Source: Psettodes erumei
Lineage: Eukaryota > Chordata > Actinopteri > Pleuronectiformes > Psettodidae
Direction: 5' to 3'
DNA: 64,000 bases
NCBI GenBank assembly: GCA_016785225.1
Contig: JAFBJZ010000224.1
Location: 267,001-331,000 of the forward strand
Shown here: piece by piece, positions 36,801 through 48,926 of the stretch
Layout: each line of letters begins with the position of its first letter
Numbering within the stretch: position 1 is the stretch's first letter
Notes under the pieces: model-generated
Database searches by the model: none
What the model was told of the DNA's origin: nothing
Seen by the model: only the letters and a program-made list of their open reading frames with translations
Made by a program: the position numbers and the translations under genes

Positions 36801-39800
36801 CACTCTGTTGTCAGGACCTAAAATCGATGTGCTGAAGTCTGGCATGAAGCAGGCGGCAAATGTAGCCAGCAAAGTGTGGGGGGCTGTGGCGTCGGCTTAC
36901 TCCTACTCAGATGATGAGGTGAGTGTCTTTAAAGGATAATTCCACATATTTAAAACATATTTTGTGCCTTTGTTCATTTTTATTTCAAGTTTTACCTACT
37001 TCTAGCTCTAAATAAGCACTTGAACACAGTAAATTATAATGTAATGCAGCCTCTGCTCAGAATAAATGTGGCATTTATTCCAAAATTACAACCTTACTCT
37101 GCAGGATGAACAAGCTCAGGGCGGTGGCGGCTTCCCAGCGCGTCTGGATGAACACATGTTGGCTGCACATGATGTAGATGAGAGTCCTGAAAGAGGGGCC
37201 ATCCCAGGCCTGGTGGCTAACGGTTTGAACCAGAGCTGCACCAGCCTGGGCAGCAGCAGCGGCAGCAGTGACACAGGACGAGGGACACACCAGACACGTA
37301 AGCACCCGCTCTCTGGAGTGAATATGAGAGAGTAGTGTAAGACATGGGGCCTTCCTGCGGTCATCACACCTGTGGTATCAGCATTGGAAATCAGATTTTT
37401 GTCCCTGTGTGCAGATGCAACTCCAGGACGAGCAGGCAGGGGTGCCGACTCTGAGCAAGGCTCCTCACATCACGCTTCCTCCTCGAGCATCTACCAAAAC
37501 TGTGCATTGGAGGTCGGACATGACATATTCAACCAAACGCTGTGGTGCTGCTGAGCCGGTGCCGCCAACGTGTCATATGAGTAACTGGGAGGGTTTTATT
37601 TCCCCCTGCTGACAGGTGCTGATGTCAAGCTGCTCCCAGTGCCGCTCCTGCGAGGCTCTGGTGTACGATGAGGAGATCATGGCGGGCTGGACAGCCGATG
37701 ACTCCAACCTCAATACCAACTGTCCTTTCTGTCGCACAGCCTTCCTCCCCTTTTTGCACATTGAGTTTCACGACCTGCGCACAATGACAGGGTAGGAATA
37801 TGAAATGTGTTTTCATTCCCCTTATTCTTATTTTAAAGTGATGGTAAGATGAATTCGAGAACTTAAGAGAGTATCACGCAGACTTATTCTTGGAAAAAGG
37901 TCCCAACAGATTCAAATGAATGATAATCTGTGAATTTTGCTTTCAGTTTCTATATGAATCCCAGTGCTTCAGGAGACAGCATCCACAGCAACAGTGCCCA
38001 GGCCACAGCCAGCAGCTCAGCTGACATTAAGACACCAGATCTTATCACTTTCCCTGAAGAAGAAACGAGGGAAACTCCAGATAATCGACCTGGAACACAT
38101 AAGAGGTACAACTTCATGTGAATCACTCACATGCACAAGTTACATTTGGATTAACAGTTTAATATTCAGACTCCTCTGTGCCTTTTGTGTTCCCAGTCTG
38201 ATTCCAGAGCCGGTGCAGTCGGATCCTCTGGGTCTACTGGAGCACCGAGCGGCAGGGACACAGCAGAGATGCAGTGGGACGTCACTGACTCGCAGCAACA
38301 GTGTTGGAGGTCCCTTGCAGAGCCTGGACTACTCCCAGAGGCCTGGACATGGTGTCTCCACAACCAGCCTGCCCTGCAGCCTGCAAGAGGTGTCGGTCAG
38401 TGCCCAGGCACAATCACAAACTAACCCTATCGCTCTTCTATATTGCAGTTAACTGGAGGAATGCCATGTGTTTGTGTGTGATTGTCAGGATGGCATGGGG
38501 ACCAAACGGCCAAACCCGAAACCTGTGTCCGTACCTTACCTCAGCCCCTTGGTGCTGCGCAAAGAGCTGGAGACCTTGTTGGAGAATGAGGGGGATCAGG
38601 TAAAGAGCTCACAACATGCATGTATTCTGCCAGGCTGCTTTAGAGCTTTGACATAAGATCCTGAGTCGCTTGTTCCCCGGCAAGTGCAGCTTCTCACCTC
38701 TCCATCCAGGTAATCTACACCCACAAGTTCCTCAGCCAGCACCCCATCATCTTCTGGAACCTGGTGTGGTACTTCCGTCGCTTGGACCTGCCCACTCACT
38801 TACCTGGTCTCATTCTTACCTCTGAACACTGCAACAACGGAGTACAGGTTGGACTCAATACATCATCTGTCATCATTGTTTCTCTCTGTTTCAGCACAAC
38901 TTTTCCCTTCTGTCTCATCTGTATGCCACTCTTGGTCTTTGCTCCTTTAGTTAAGTAATATCACATTGGCAGTGATATAAGTAACAGCTTTGTCTTTGCA
39001 GCTGCCCCTCACATCACTGATCCAGGACAATAAGCAGGTATATGTCCAGCTCCTGTGGGACAACATCAACCTGCACCAGGAACATGGAGATCCCCTCTAC
39101 CTGCAGTGGAGGACCTTGTGTGAGTATGCACACAAGGACTCATACCAGGCCATAGTGGTGGCCATCATGTGTTAGACATGGTGTTTAACCCCTCTAAACA
39201 CAAAATTTGTATGTGATTATAGCGTCTTTTACCTTATTCCAATGGAAGAAGTTTTTGTTTTTACTAAAAGTAATACCACCACTGGAGGTGCCACAGTCAA
39301 CAATTCTCTGTGCAGTCCTGCACATCGTGGCTTTATTCTGTATTGTCAGGGAAAAACAAACCTCAGTAAGTTGGTGTGCATTGATGGGAAATTCAAAATA
39401 AGATATGCTAATTTCTGCCAACTTTATTAATAGCTAACAGTTATTGAGCTTGAGCAAGAAAGTTTCCTGAAATTAATTTTATTCAATTAAATGGTGTGTG
39501 TGTTTTTCCTAGTGGAGAAGAAGGGGACGTTGGCTCCGTCAGACCACCAGGAGATCCGTACCCTCCTCAACACGATCGTCCGCAATATCCAGACCAACGA
39601 TGTCTACGGGCCGATCAACCTGTTGATCCGCGAGATCAAACACCGTCCAGAGGGGGTCAAACGACAAAGGTTCCCCCCGTTCTCCCCTTTTTACTTCAAG
39701 CTTTTGCTTCTCTTTATCAGCTCTAGATATTCTTGCAATGTGTTTTACATTTATGTGACATTTCTGTGTTCTTTCTGTCAGGAGTATCTATAGAGAAATA

Positions 39801-40161
39801 CTGTTTCTGTCACTGGTGGCCTTGGGGCGGGAGAACATCGACGTAGGTGAGTGAGAGGCCGTATTCAGTACTTTTAGCATCCGAAGGTTGTGAAAAAAGG
39901 CGGTTACCCTGACCCTAACTAACCCATGTTCTTACATTGTCTCATGGCAATGTTATACCTTCTAATACATTTGTTAACTGACTTTGTGGATGTCTGCTCT
40001 CTGTTTCTCTCTTTACACCCACAGAGGCCTTCGACAGGGAGTACCACCTGGCTTACGACGAACTGAGCGCAGAGCAGCTCAAGTCTTTGCATCGCATCGA
40101 TCGACCGCCCAGCCCGAGCGTCCAGTGGTGCCTCAAATGCTTCGGAACCCCTTTCATCTAA
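24803..40161 (+). CDS. dennd4c: DENN domain-containing protein 4C (Rab10 guanine exchange factor)
   Basis: DENND4C is a Rab10 GEF acting in vesicle transport to the plasma membrane, including GLUT4 traffic. The 33 coding exons sum to 5769 nt (1922 aa) with every junction in frame: 24803-25101, 27768-28020, 28120-28189, 28624-28793, 28953-29194, 29326-29392, 29493-29551, 29897-30041, 31230-31405, 31578-31678, 31915-32139, 32692-32837, 33073-33111, 33400-33536, 33645-33777, 33945-34151, 34242-34370, 34578-34716, 34837-34986, 35364-35483, 35587-35712, 35834-36918, 37105-37297, 37415-37512, 37616-37791, 37947-38105, 38197-38395, 38489-38599, 38710-38847, 39002-39119, 39513-39669, 39782-39846, 40025-40161. 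The start is MIEDKGHRVTDYFVVAG. The MABP domain covers about 43-200 and the DENN module about 200-640 (LLESKILLHSLRP, FPFQWQCPYIPLCPLSL). A PPR-like segment is at about 824-866. A cysteine pair region (SCSQCRSC, CPFC) lies near 1505-1545. The linker, mainly in the 1085-bp exon, is serine-rich. Confidence 0.97.
25102..27767 (+). other. dennd4c: dennd4c intron between coding exons 1 and 2
   Basis: A 2.7-kb intron with no supportable gene. Segments near 26240-26410 and 26600-27130 are non-repetitive and could be conserved non-coding DNA. Only an alignment would show this. Confidence 0.4.
30467..31090 (-). mobile_element. Degenerate LINE fragment (APE-type endonuclease remnant)
   Basis: On the minus strand of dennd4c intron 8 a broken reading frame contains RKFIITNIYMPFES. 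This resembles the strand motif of LINE apurinic-endonuclease domains (IIVNIYMP-like). Further 5' on that strand a different frame reads CDILCIQ-like residues near 30960, which fits the first conserved block of the same domain. Frameshifts and stops separate the pieces, so this is an old, inactive, 5'- and 3'-truncated copy. No reverse transcriptase remains. The clade cannot be named from this piece, and the borders are approximate. Confidence 0.55.
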
Positions 40162-41990
40162 CCACCGACGCCTGCCTGCAGCAAATGGGGTAGTGTTTAA
40201 CAGCAGGAGGAAAGGATCGTTTGGCGGAGACTGGGGAGTGAGCGAAAATATTTCATGATTAAAGCACCTCCAGTTGTCCAAGCATGGTACTTCTTCTTTT
40301 CCCCCCTGTCTTGGAAGATGCGCATCGTTTGCTTTATTTACAACCTTAGTAAGCTTTCTTAGGTTTTCCAAGGAGCTGACCTACAAGAAAGACTGTTTCT
40401 GTTATCTGCCTGTACAGTAGCAGTGGATGTTTTGGGACTAACTTAGGTGTGTTTCTTCAAAGATGGTGTATAGAAATGAATCACTGTACAGAATGTATTG
40501 TATTGCCCATATGGTGTAGACATATCTGCTGTGTGCGTGTGTGTGACAGAGCGAGAGAGAACGTGATCATTGCGTCTCGTAGCCGTTTCCCCCACTTTGC
40601 TTAATTCAGTCCCACCTATCCCCAGATTACATCAGTGTGAGCTGTTGAGACTGTGTGCAGACCCCAACTGTTCCCTTCTGCATTTTCTCAAAAAAACTCA
40701 AGTCCACCTGTCTTTTTGTACATATTTTTTATTTGAGGGAAATCTGAATCTAGAGTTGGTGATTTTTTTGCCAGCAAGAAGTCTTGATGCCTTTGACTGT
40801 TTTTGTGTGAACTGAGTCCTGTTGAATGTTTCAGTGTACATGTACAGGTTCAGAGTGAGGCTATCTATCTATCTGTGTAAATAAGTGACGGTAGCACGAC
40901 ATGTGAATGGGCGAAGACTGTCAATGACAATCACTAATTATAATCACTATAAAATTGATTCACAACATTCCACATTCCCTGCAATCAAAACTAAGGTCTT
41001 AAAGAAGTGTCGATCTCCACAACCATACTTAACCACGTGTGATCAAAACCTTCTATTTGGAGAGATCATTCAGAAAAAAAAGTTGAATCAATCGTAAGTG
41101 AAACAGTGTGCCACACTACTGATTCCTGCACATTAAAAATAAGACATACTTTCTTGCAGGGAAAGACAAACAGCAGCTCGGCGCAGTGCCTGAGTGTCAC
41201 AGTTATCAGTCCGGCTTGTGTTTTTAATATCTGCATTTTTTTAACAGCAACTCACTGCAATTGTTCAGCTAACATGCCTTATTGTTATTATAAGTTAACT
41301 GTAACTTACTTGTACTTGGGCTATTCTTTACTCTAGCACAGAATGAAACCAGCAAGGTCTTTTTAAAATTGGGAATATTGCTGACAGGATGGCTTTTATG
41401 GTTTACATACAGTAGCTCTGAATTATAATGGTAGTCTTTTGTGCTTTATACTGCAAAGAAAGAAAGGACTTTGACATGACACATTCCACTAAATGCTGAA
41501 AACAGACCTAGGAAAAAATGTATCAAGTGCTGTGATGAACAGTTGGGAAGTTGGTGTAGAAGGTCCCATTGTAGACTGGGGAGAGTGACGCTGATTTGTA
41601 CAGATGTTGTAAAATATTCGGTTTGCACTGCTTAGATTAAAACCTGAGCTTAACCCGGAGTGAGGATGAGATGAGACCACCTCAGAACATTAATAACATA
41701 TGGTAGTTTTTTCCTCCAAAACAAAGAAATTCTCGGTTATTTATTTTTGTATTATTGACATTCGGATTGCAGACAGTGTAGCGAATTAGTATTTTTATGA
41801 CTAACGATCCCCCTCTTCCCCTTTGTATATGTCTTGAGTGTTTCCATCCTGTACTGACTTTGTAAATTTGACCTCCTTATGACAGAGGCTGTACAGAAGA
41901 GACTGTTCTTTAACAATCGATATAAGTGATCTCTTTACCGTCCTGTGGAAAGGAATTGAATGTCTACACTTAAGTGCGCTGCAATAAATG
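40162..41990 (+). other. dennd4c: dennd4c 3' untranslated region
   Basis: About 1.8 kb of AT-rich sequence follows the stop codon up to the AATAAA at 41983-41988. It holds no other gene signal. A short CTAT tetranucleotide repeat lies near 40860-40875. Confidence 0.6.
41983..41988 (+). terminator. dennd4c: dennd4c polyadenylation signal AATAAA
   Basis: A canonical hexamer about 1.8 kb after the stop codon, followed by ordinary AT-rich sequence. A long 3' UTR is common for DENND4 genes. Earlier cryptic signals cannot be excluded. Confidence 0.55.
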
Positions 41991-42446
41991 AATTTGAACT
42001 GATTGAAAATTAATTGTCTGTTTTGGGGTTTTTTGTATTATTCAGTGTCAGATTTGAGAATCTGCAGTGGTGCATGAGCTCTGTTCTCAAGCACAGATCT
42101 GTCGACTATAAAGCCTTTGACACTTTCACCTCCTTCCATGTATTATATATTAAGGTGGATGTACCACCACAATACAAAATCAGACTGTACAGCCAGAGTG
42201 GAAGTTATAGCATAAATGTTTTCTTTTTTAGAAATACTGCCTTTTTAATATATGTAAATATTACATCGAATTTATTGTGATGAATAGTGTGAATAAGTAT
42301 ACGTATGGACCAGGAGGCACCGGTCCACAGAACGTAGCGTTTTACTGAACCTTGTGCTCGGTTTTACTGTTACTGGCCGTATCCTTCCGCCAAACCGCAT
42401 CACTCTCGGTGTGAGTGTCCTGTCGGCGCATGGATACCTTAATTAG

Positions 42447-42994
42447 TAGTGGTGTGCGATACTGCATATTTTGGTATCGATCCGATACCAAGTAAATACG
42501 GGCCAGGATCGCCAATGCCGATACCGATATCGATACTTATCAATAAATAAGGTGGATGCATGTGATGGATGAATTGCTAAATCTCAATTGATTTTCATGA
42601 CCTTAAGTGTTTTTGTGATGTTTCCTTTTCTATTATTAAATAGTTAAAACCCAGGACAGAATCAGGACAAAATGTAAAATTAAATAGAAAATGCTTTATT
42701 ATCAAATGTTTTAAGAAAAATCTTTTTTGCTTTGCGCGGCTAAGTCACGTCACGTGACTCATGTGACAGCGCAACATCTAAACAAGAGCGGGGAGGGGGA
42801 GCAACGTGTGCCTGCTCTGCGTTGACACAGGAGCGGCGAGTCCGGCGACCTGGCTGTTTCCTCTTTGCCGAAAACGCAGCATTGCAAACAAGAGCGGAAC
42901 TTAAAGTAAAGAATCGATCTCACCAGGCTAGTATCGATCCGATACCGACTTGGTATCGATACTATCGATATTTGGATCGCTCCGCCCACCACTA
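42447..42994. mobile_element. hAT-type non-autonomous element (MITE), 548 bp, intact 8-bp TSD
   Basis: The element is bordered by perfect 8-bp direct repeats, TTAATTAG, at 42439-42446 and 42995-43002. An 8-bp duplication is the hAT signature. The ends are imperfect inverted repeats: the left begins TAGTGGTGTGCGATAC and the right, reversed, begins TAGTGGTGGGCGGAGC. Both ends also carry clustered GGTATCGATCCGATACC-like subterminal repeats. No transposase reading frame lies inside, so it would need a transposase in trans. It ends 76 bases before the cdca9 start codon, probably at or within the cdca9 promoter. Confidence 0.9.
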
Positions 42995-43070
42995 TTAATT
43001 AGACGCGCGGTCTCAGGTGCGCGGTGACGGAGGCAACGTCGGAGCAGCTCGGCGAGCGGAGGAGGACAAG

Positions 43071-44856
43071 ATGCCGGTGAGACGGACGAGAAACGCGGGG
43101 GACGCCCAGAGCAAAGAGCAGCTGAGTCGGGAGATGCGACGGAGCAGACTGGCGCTGTTCACTCAGCAGTTTGAGAAAGAAGGTTTGGCAGTTTGAGCTG
43201 CGCAAATGTCACGTGTTGGTACCCCCCCCTCACACACACACACAAACAAACACATACATCTTTTCCTAAAAAATATATTTTTTCCTTTCTTCAGCGCAAG
43301 AGCGCATGCGCGAGCTGGAGGCCAAAATGGAGAACATGTTGGCCACAGTTGACAAAGTCTTTAAAGTGGAGCTAATGAAGATGCCCCCTTCTCTTCAAAA
43401 CACACTCATGGGGCAATTAATCAGCGGTGAGTACTTTTTATTATGTCAGGAGAATGACGTCGACATTCATAACTCTCACCTATCAAACTATCTCGTGTGT
43501 CAGAAGAGGAAATCTCAGCAAGTGACGTATCCATTGCCATGAAGGTGAGCTGAATGAGTAGTGTACATCCCACCTGCTGCCATCTGCAGTCATTTTTGAT
43601 CATTATAATGGGTATAATTTTCATATTTTTGAAGAACGAGTCCCTGGAGATGCAGAAGCCCCTCAAGAGGGTTCTCAGTAAAAGAGGTGAATTACTTCCT
43701 CTTTTTTTTTTGAAAACCAAAATAGACAATTTGTGGAAAAAATACACGTGGGGAAAAAAAAACCTTGCACAAATGTTGTGGCTTGAAATGAAATAGTTTT
43801 GTTTAACCAGTCACCTCCTGTGCTTTTTATTCCCGCAGTAAAATCGACTGATTCTCCACCGGTACAGTCTCCACCAGTCCAGAAGTCCTCCAAGACCCCT
43901 AAGGTAGTCTGATGGAGCAGGTGATGTTTTCTCTCTCCAAGCAGACGACAGCTGTTGTTTTGTGCTAAGACCCATCTGGTACTTTAATGCAGTTAGGGGT
44001 ATGTTTGTTTCTCTGCATTGCTCTTCACCATTTCTTTATTTTTAGGGAGGAAATGGGACAAAAAGGACCAGAACATTAGCTGGTAGCAGCAGCACTGGTA
44101 ATCTCAGGTAGGACTGGGCTGTAAATTGAGGTAGTATGTGGTATATTAGTATGTTCAGCTTCATGCAGGCCTCAAGATTGCTATGGATTTTCTGCAGGGG
44201 CTCTGCAGTCGCTCCCAAAACAACTCGAAGCCGCTTGACCAAGACCAGTGACCAGACTGTAACAACCAAGCCCAAACTCAGGTTTGCATTATTTAACCTC
44301 TGCTGATAGTTGCACATTCCTCTATACTGAGAAGAGTTTGTTGGACTTGATGTGTGACTCTGGTGCTGTCCCAGGTCTGTCGTCTCTGCTGGTGATCTGC
44401 ACTGTGCAGTGGCAGGCTCTGCTGCACACATCACTGTAACTACAGCACAGGGACAGGTACGATGCTCAACGCTTTTATCAACCGTACCAGCTCGTGGTGC
44501 AGCAGTGCTGTTTCTCTATTTATGTGCTGCCATGATTTAAGTTTTTTCGACAAGACACGTCTGCGTGTGTGTTCAGCATGTGGTGCTCTTCCTTCCAGAC
44601 TGTCAGTTTTTCTGAAGAGACCAAGGATGAAATTGACCTGGACTTGCTGGATGACGTGGCGTGGTGCCAGATTCAGAAGCTGACGGTAAGTCAGTGCTCA
44701 TGCCTCAGTGTGACTTCTGAGCGTCACATAGTCACATAGGGACTTGATAGAAGCCTTTTTAAAATATGTTCTTAAACATCTGAAACGGACCACTGGATTT
44801 TGGGTTTTCAGAGTCTGATGGAGTATCTGTCCAGGCGAAGTCGCTGCAACCGATGA
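43071..44856 (+). CDS. cdca9: Borealin-2 (chromosomal passenger complex subunit, Dasra A)
   Basis: Borealin family scaffold of the chromosomal passenger complex. It binds survivin and INCENP and helps target Aurora B to centromeres. Ten exons: 43071-43182, 43295-43426, 43504-43544, 43635-43686, 43839-43903, 44046-44107, 44198-44281, 44375-44456, 44599-44685, 44812-44856. They total 762 nt (253 aa), a normal borealin length. Residues 20-75 form the N-terminal helix that packs on survivin/INCENP (LALFTQQFEKE, MRELEAKMENMLATVDK). The middle is basic and rich in Ser, Thr and Pro (KRTRTLAGSSSTGNLRGSA), typical of the kinase-regulated linker. The C-terminal dimerisation region begins at about 170 and ends ...LMEYLSRRSRCNR. 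The choice of borealin-2 over borealin-1 (CDCA8) rests on overall resemblance and on my recollection of fish cdca9. It is convergent with plin2. Confidence 0.87.
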
Positions 44857-45021
44857 GTAAAGTTGCCTGAACATCCACTGTGACCACTTTTCTCCACTTG
44901 CTACTTTTACATCTCTTGTAATATTGTTAAATTCAATTATAAACATTTGGTTTAATGCTTATCAGATACACTAATAAGTAACCGATATGCTTTGGTTGTC
45001 TTTTAAAAAATATATATATGT

Positions 45022-45027
45022 AATAAA
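45022..45027 (+). terminator. cdca9: cdca9 polyadenylation signal AATAAA
   Basis: An AATAAA hexamer lies 166 bases after the cdca9 stop codon. The plin2 stop codon, on the other strand, is only about 420 bases further on, so the two 3' UTRs lie close together or overlap. Confidence 0.65.
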
Positions 45028-45447
45028 GCTTATTTGTGTTATCCCACGTGACTCAAATTAATTTTGAAATGTCAGTTCATAAAAACAACTCAGCTTTTGT
45101 GTGGTAAAATAAAAATAATCTCCAAAGTCAAAGTTAATATTTGTAAGAATGTCGTGCTGAATGAAAGCAAATGTTGTTTTTCATGTGAAGAAAATGGATC
45201 CAGTCGCCACAAATAACTTTCCAGCAATGTTTATGTAGAAATAAGCACAGGGTTAAGTTTGGCTTGTAAATGTTCTAACATTGTGGACCAAATTGACTAA
45301 TCTGACAAGTGATATGATTATAAAAAATTAAATTTTTAAAAGAAGTATAAAAGGCTAATGAGGCTATATCAGAGCTTCACATCTATGAAAAAAGTGCTGC
45401 CACAGAAATGATTTAAAACTCAAAGAAAAAGCTGGAATGGGTCACTT

Positions 45448-48400
45448 TTACTGCTGGGAGTGTAGTGACTCCATCTCGACTTCCATGCGCTCCTCCCTGG
45501 GTGGTTGCTTGGTGGAGGAGCTGGATGATGTCACCGGTGCACTGCTGTCGGCAGAGGCCGGAGCGTGATGTGGCTCGGGGGCCATGCGGGGGTAGAAGGG
45601 ACCCACCAGCCAGTTGAGCGGCGTGTTGTTGACCAGGTAATCCATGACGTTATCGAGGGAGTCTTTCATTTTCCGCAGCTGAGCTTTGCTGCTGGTCAAC
45701 ACGCCGTCTGGCAGGTCTCCCAGCACCTTCGCCTTGCTGAAGTTCGTGTAGACCTGCGTGGCAGAGTGGCTGAGGGACAGCAGCTCCTGCTGGATGTGGT
45801 TGGGGAGGCCCTGCAGGCTGGAGACGAGAACCAGACAGGTGGTCTGGAGCTGCTGGGTGCTGGAACGCGCCATGGCCAGGATATGAGACTCGATTGCCTG
45901 AGTGGAAGGGTGGGAAAGATTTAAATATCTAGCGCAGCCAGTCCGTTATCTCTCAGCATATCTGTGTTTTCCACCTCCTCACCTCTGCCTCGTGACCGCT
46001 CTCCTGGTTTGGACCATTGGACGTCCACGCCATCAAAGATTTCAGCTTGTCGCTGACCATCTGGTTCGCCCCGTCAATATTCCTTCTGCCATATTCGATC
46101 TACAAAAGCAAACATGTTTATTGATTTTCATGAGCAGTAAAAAAATAATCTTGCTGCAAACCACTTTAGGGCAGAAGTTGAATAAAAGTGACATAGCTGT
46201 CACATGTGTTTAAAGGTTAAAGTCTGGAAATTTTTCCTTTTTGTATAGCGTGTTGTGTTAAAGAGACCCACCAAATCAACAGTGGAGCTGAGCTCAGAAA
46301 TGAATTCCATGCTACGTTGCTTGCTGTTTTGTATTTTGGCCACAGCTCTGGTGTACGCCCGCTTTCTCAGCTTCGTGGAGAGGGAGCCCAGTCGGACATA
46401 GTAGCTGAGCCCGTTCTCATCAAAGCCTTTCACAGACTTTGCCTCCAGCTCTGTCACAAGGGAGGGGAACAAGAAATGTCCCGTTAAAAATGAGGACAAA
46501 ACGACATGTCTACAAGTTAAACAAGCAATCTTGTCAGTGATCCTTCTGACAATGAAAATCGATTAGATTTAAGCTTTGAGGGGTACAGGTAGTATTTGTA
46601 GGAGTAGGAGTTTGTGTTAGTGTAAGTGTGGACAGGCCGGGTATAAATTAATATGGTGTCACAGTTGCTGGAAGCTGTAAATAACATGTTATTCACTGCT
46701 TAATAAACGGGTCCATTTAAACTAACATAGCGTACAGGATTGTTCATTATAAGCTCCTGCATGCCACAGCTGAATAACAACTCCATTAATGATGGAGAAA
46801 AACAGGCCACATATTTACATGCTCAGAAGAGCAGAATCCGATAAGCCCTGTTTACTGGAACTGGGAACAAATTCATTGTTTACAGCATACTCCAGCTGCC
46901 TCTTCATAACTGACCCCTGATACAGCTTGTTACAGATAAACAAGCTCATTCATTTAAACATCATTAAGCTGACTTAGCTGGGGGTCGGTTGTAATTTTTA
47001 TCTGATGGAAACAAACGTCTTTTGTGCAGATTTGTGCATTAAATTCATATATTTTTTACTCTGTGGGAAGGAACAATGTATAAGGGAAGGACAGACAATG
47101 TTTTAACTGCACACATGAAATGGGATCAGGAGTAGATTTGTATGTTTTGAGGGCATTAAACAAGCCAAACAGGATGAGATGCCCTCGTTTTACTCACCTA
47201 GCTCATCCTCCGTCAGGGGCAGGTACTGCTCCACCAGGTTCTCAGATGTACTGAGTGCTGAGTCCACTCCACTGCTGACCAGCCGGGCCACTCTGCTCTC
47301 CAGCACTGTGCTGACGCTCCCTGTGACCACAGCCTTAGTCTTCTCCATCCCATCCTGTACCGCACCCCGAGTCTTCTCCACCACACTGTTGAGAGTGTCT
47401 GACACTGTGTCCTTGGCACTGGAAACTGTGTCTGTCACAACACCCCTGGCCGTGTTGACCACATCCTTGGCACTGGAAACGATCTGGGCCGAAACAGAAA
47501 CATTGACAAATTTTTATTTCATCATAATGACCGACTGTAGAGATAGCAGTTGAGAAAGACAGGACATAGGTCACAGCTGAGACTCCAGGTGATTAGTCAA
47601 CATTAACTGACGAGACCTGATGCAATTTGGCTCGATTATTAATCCATACCTGATCAGAGGGCTGGTGAAGAATTGGCAAGGATTTCTCAATCTTGTCCAA
47701 ACCTTTACAGGCAAGGTCATTGGCAATGGCAACTGTAGACAACACAAGAATGAAGCAAAGTTAGCTGATTTATTTGGGAAAATAGTATGAAAAAGTGGGG
47801 AGAATAAAAGCCCCTTTAGATTGTACTGTAGACTGGGTTTCTGTGGCTCATTTTATGGTGTCTGAGTAAACAGCAAAACTTGGTGAAATGTCAAGATGAG
47901 TAAGCCAGCAGCCTGACCTGCACTTCCTGTTTTAAGCTCTGCCTGTGTGACTCAGATGGTCATCACATAACTATCCTCAAAGTTTCACTTCTGTCCCTTA
48001 GCTTGTGGTTTACATCCAGCACAATCTGAAGCCACACGTGGACAAGAATCTGAAATTCACACGAGATGGGTTCTTACTCTGAGGTTCCAGCTTGTCCATG
48101 ATGGGCGAAGCCGTGGTGATGGCCACAGAGGTGATGGTGCGGACCCCTTGCTCCGCGGCCTCACACACTGTCCTGATGTAGGGGTGGGTGTCCTTGGTGG
48201 TACAGTACACGCTGGACACCATGCCATAGGTGGAGCTGACCAAAGGAAGGCTGGTCACCCTCTCCACCACATTCTGTGAGGAAAAAACAAGGAAAAAATT
48301 GCAGCTACAGTATTCCCATTCATTGTAACACTGTGCTGTTATTGTATTTGGCCCTAAAAAAAACTTGAGCAAGCCTATACCATTAATGTTACAGAAGAGT

Positions 48401-48552
48401 AGTAAGACAAAGTTGGCCAACTTTCCCATGTAAGTATATTGTGTCAGGAAAACTTTGTCCACTAAATAATAAGTATGACTTTCTATGTACAAGGGGGCAA
48501 AGTCGTTCTGTGTCAAACTCACCTGATTTGAGATAACTTCAGCTGCTGCCAT
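45448..48552 (-). CDS. plin2: Perilipin-2 (adipophilin, lipid-droplet coat protein)
   Basis: PLIN2 coats cytosolic lipid droplets and protects triacylglycerol from lipolysis. Seven coding exons on the minus strand: 48523-48552, 48078-48273, 47650-47732, 47198-47483, 46272-46450, 45983-46099, 45448-45897. They total 1341 nt (446 aa; human 437), all in frame. The PAT domain is at the N-terminus (VVERVTSLPLVSSTYGMVSS, about 11-30, and IASPIMDKLEPQ-like sequence). Residues about 100-195 are 11-residue amphipathic repeats (VSSAKDTVSDTLNSVVEKT) that bind the droplet surface. The C-terminal half is the four-helix bundle (NTPLNWLVGPFYPRMAPE near the end). The C-terminal tail is rich in Ser and acidic residues. 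The start follows a spliced 5' UTR. The gene is tail-to-tail with cdca9. Confidence 0.96.
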
Positions 48553-48781
48553 GTCCGCAGTAAAACAAAGCCTGCAGGGAGAAGATACAACTTGTAACGT
48601 TTCTATTTCTACAGAATAAACATATCTCATTTACTTCCGTATTAGGAGTAGGCTGTGCTGATTACTGTTACGTCATAATAAAAGTTCAAATTCGGTCTGC
48701 TAAAATTGGTGGTGACAGCTAAATTACAGCTGTTGACAGCTCACAAGAAGCAACATTAAACAGCAACGAGCAAAGACTTAC

Positions 48782-48826
48782 CGAGCGATAGACTCAGTAC
48801 GTGACTTCTCAATGAGCTGTCCGATA
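48782..48826 (-). other. plin2: plin2 non-coding first exon (approximate)
   Basis: On the minus strand CTATCGCTCG is followed by the strong donor GTAAGT, with the exon boundary at 48782. A matching acceptor (CCTGCAG) precedes the coding exon at about 48573. A TATA box about 30 bases upstream sets the likely start near 48826. The 5' end is therefore an estimate. Confidence 0.6.
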
Positions 48827-48850
48827 CTACGTGAGAGGCGGCGGCAGCTG

Positions 48851-48858
48851 TATTTATA
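48851..48858 (-). promoter_or_regulatory. plin2: plin2 TATA box (TATAAATA)
   Basis: TATAAATA reads on the minus strand 70 bases upstream of the first-exon donor. It is well placed for a start near 48826. Inducible metabolic genes such as plin2 often have TATA promoters. Confidence 0.65.
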
Positions 48859-48926
48859 GTCTATAATTATCGCGAGATGTAGCGCGGCACTCTGACGTAA
48901 GCGACAGTAGTGTTGTCAGATTTTCT

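Noticed and set aside
36141..36872. 243-codon open frame on the minus strand
   Set aside because: It is the antisense shadow of the large dennd4c exon 22, which is open on the plus strand and fits the spliced protein. It lacks family resemblance.
48010..48630. 206-codon minus-strand open frame
   Set aside because: It reads through plin2 introns. Only parts of it are true exons, in the spliced plin2 chain.
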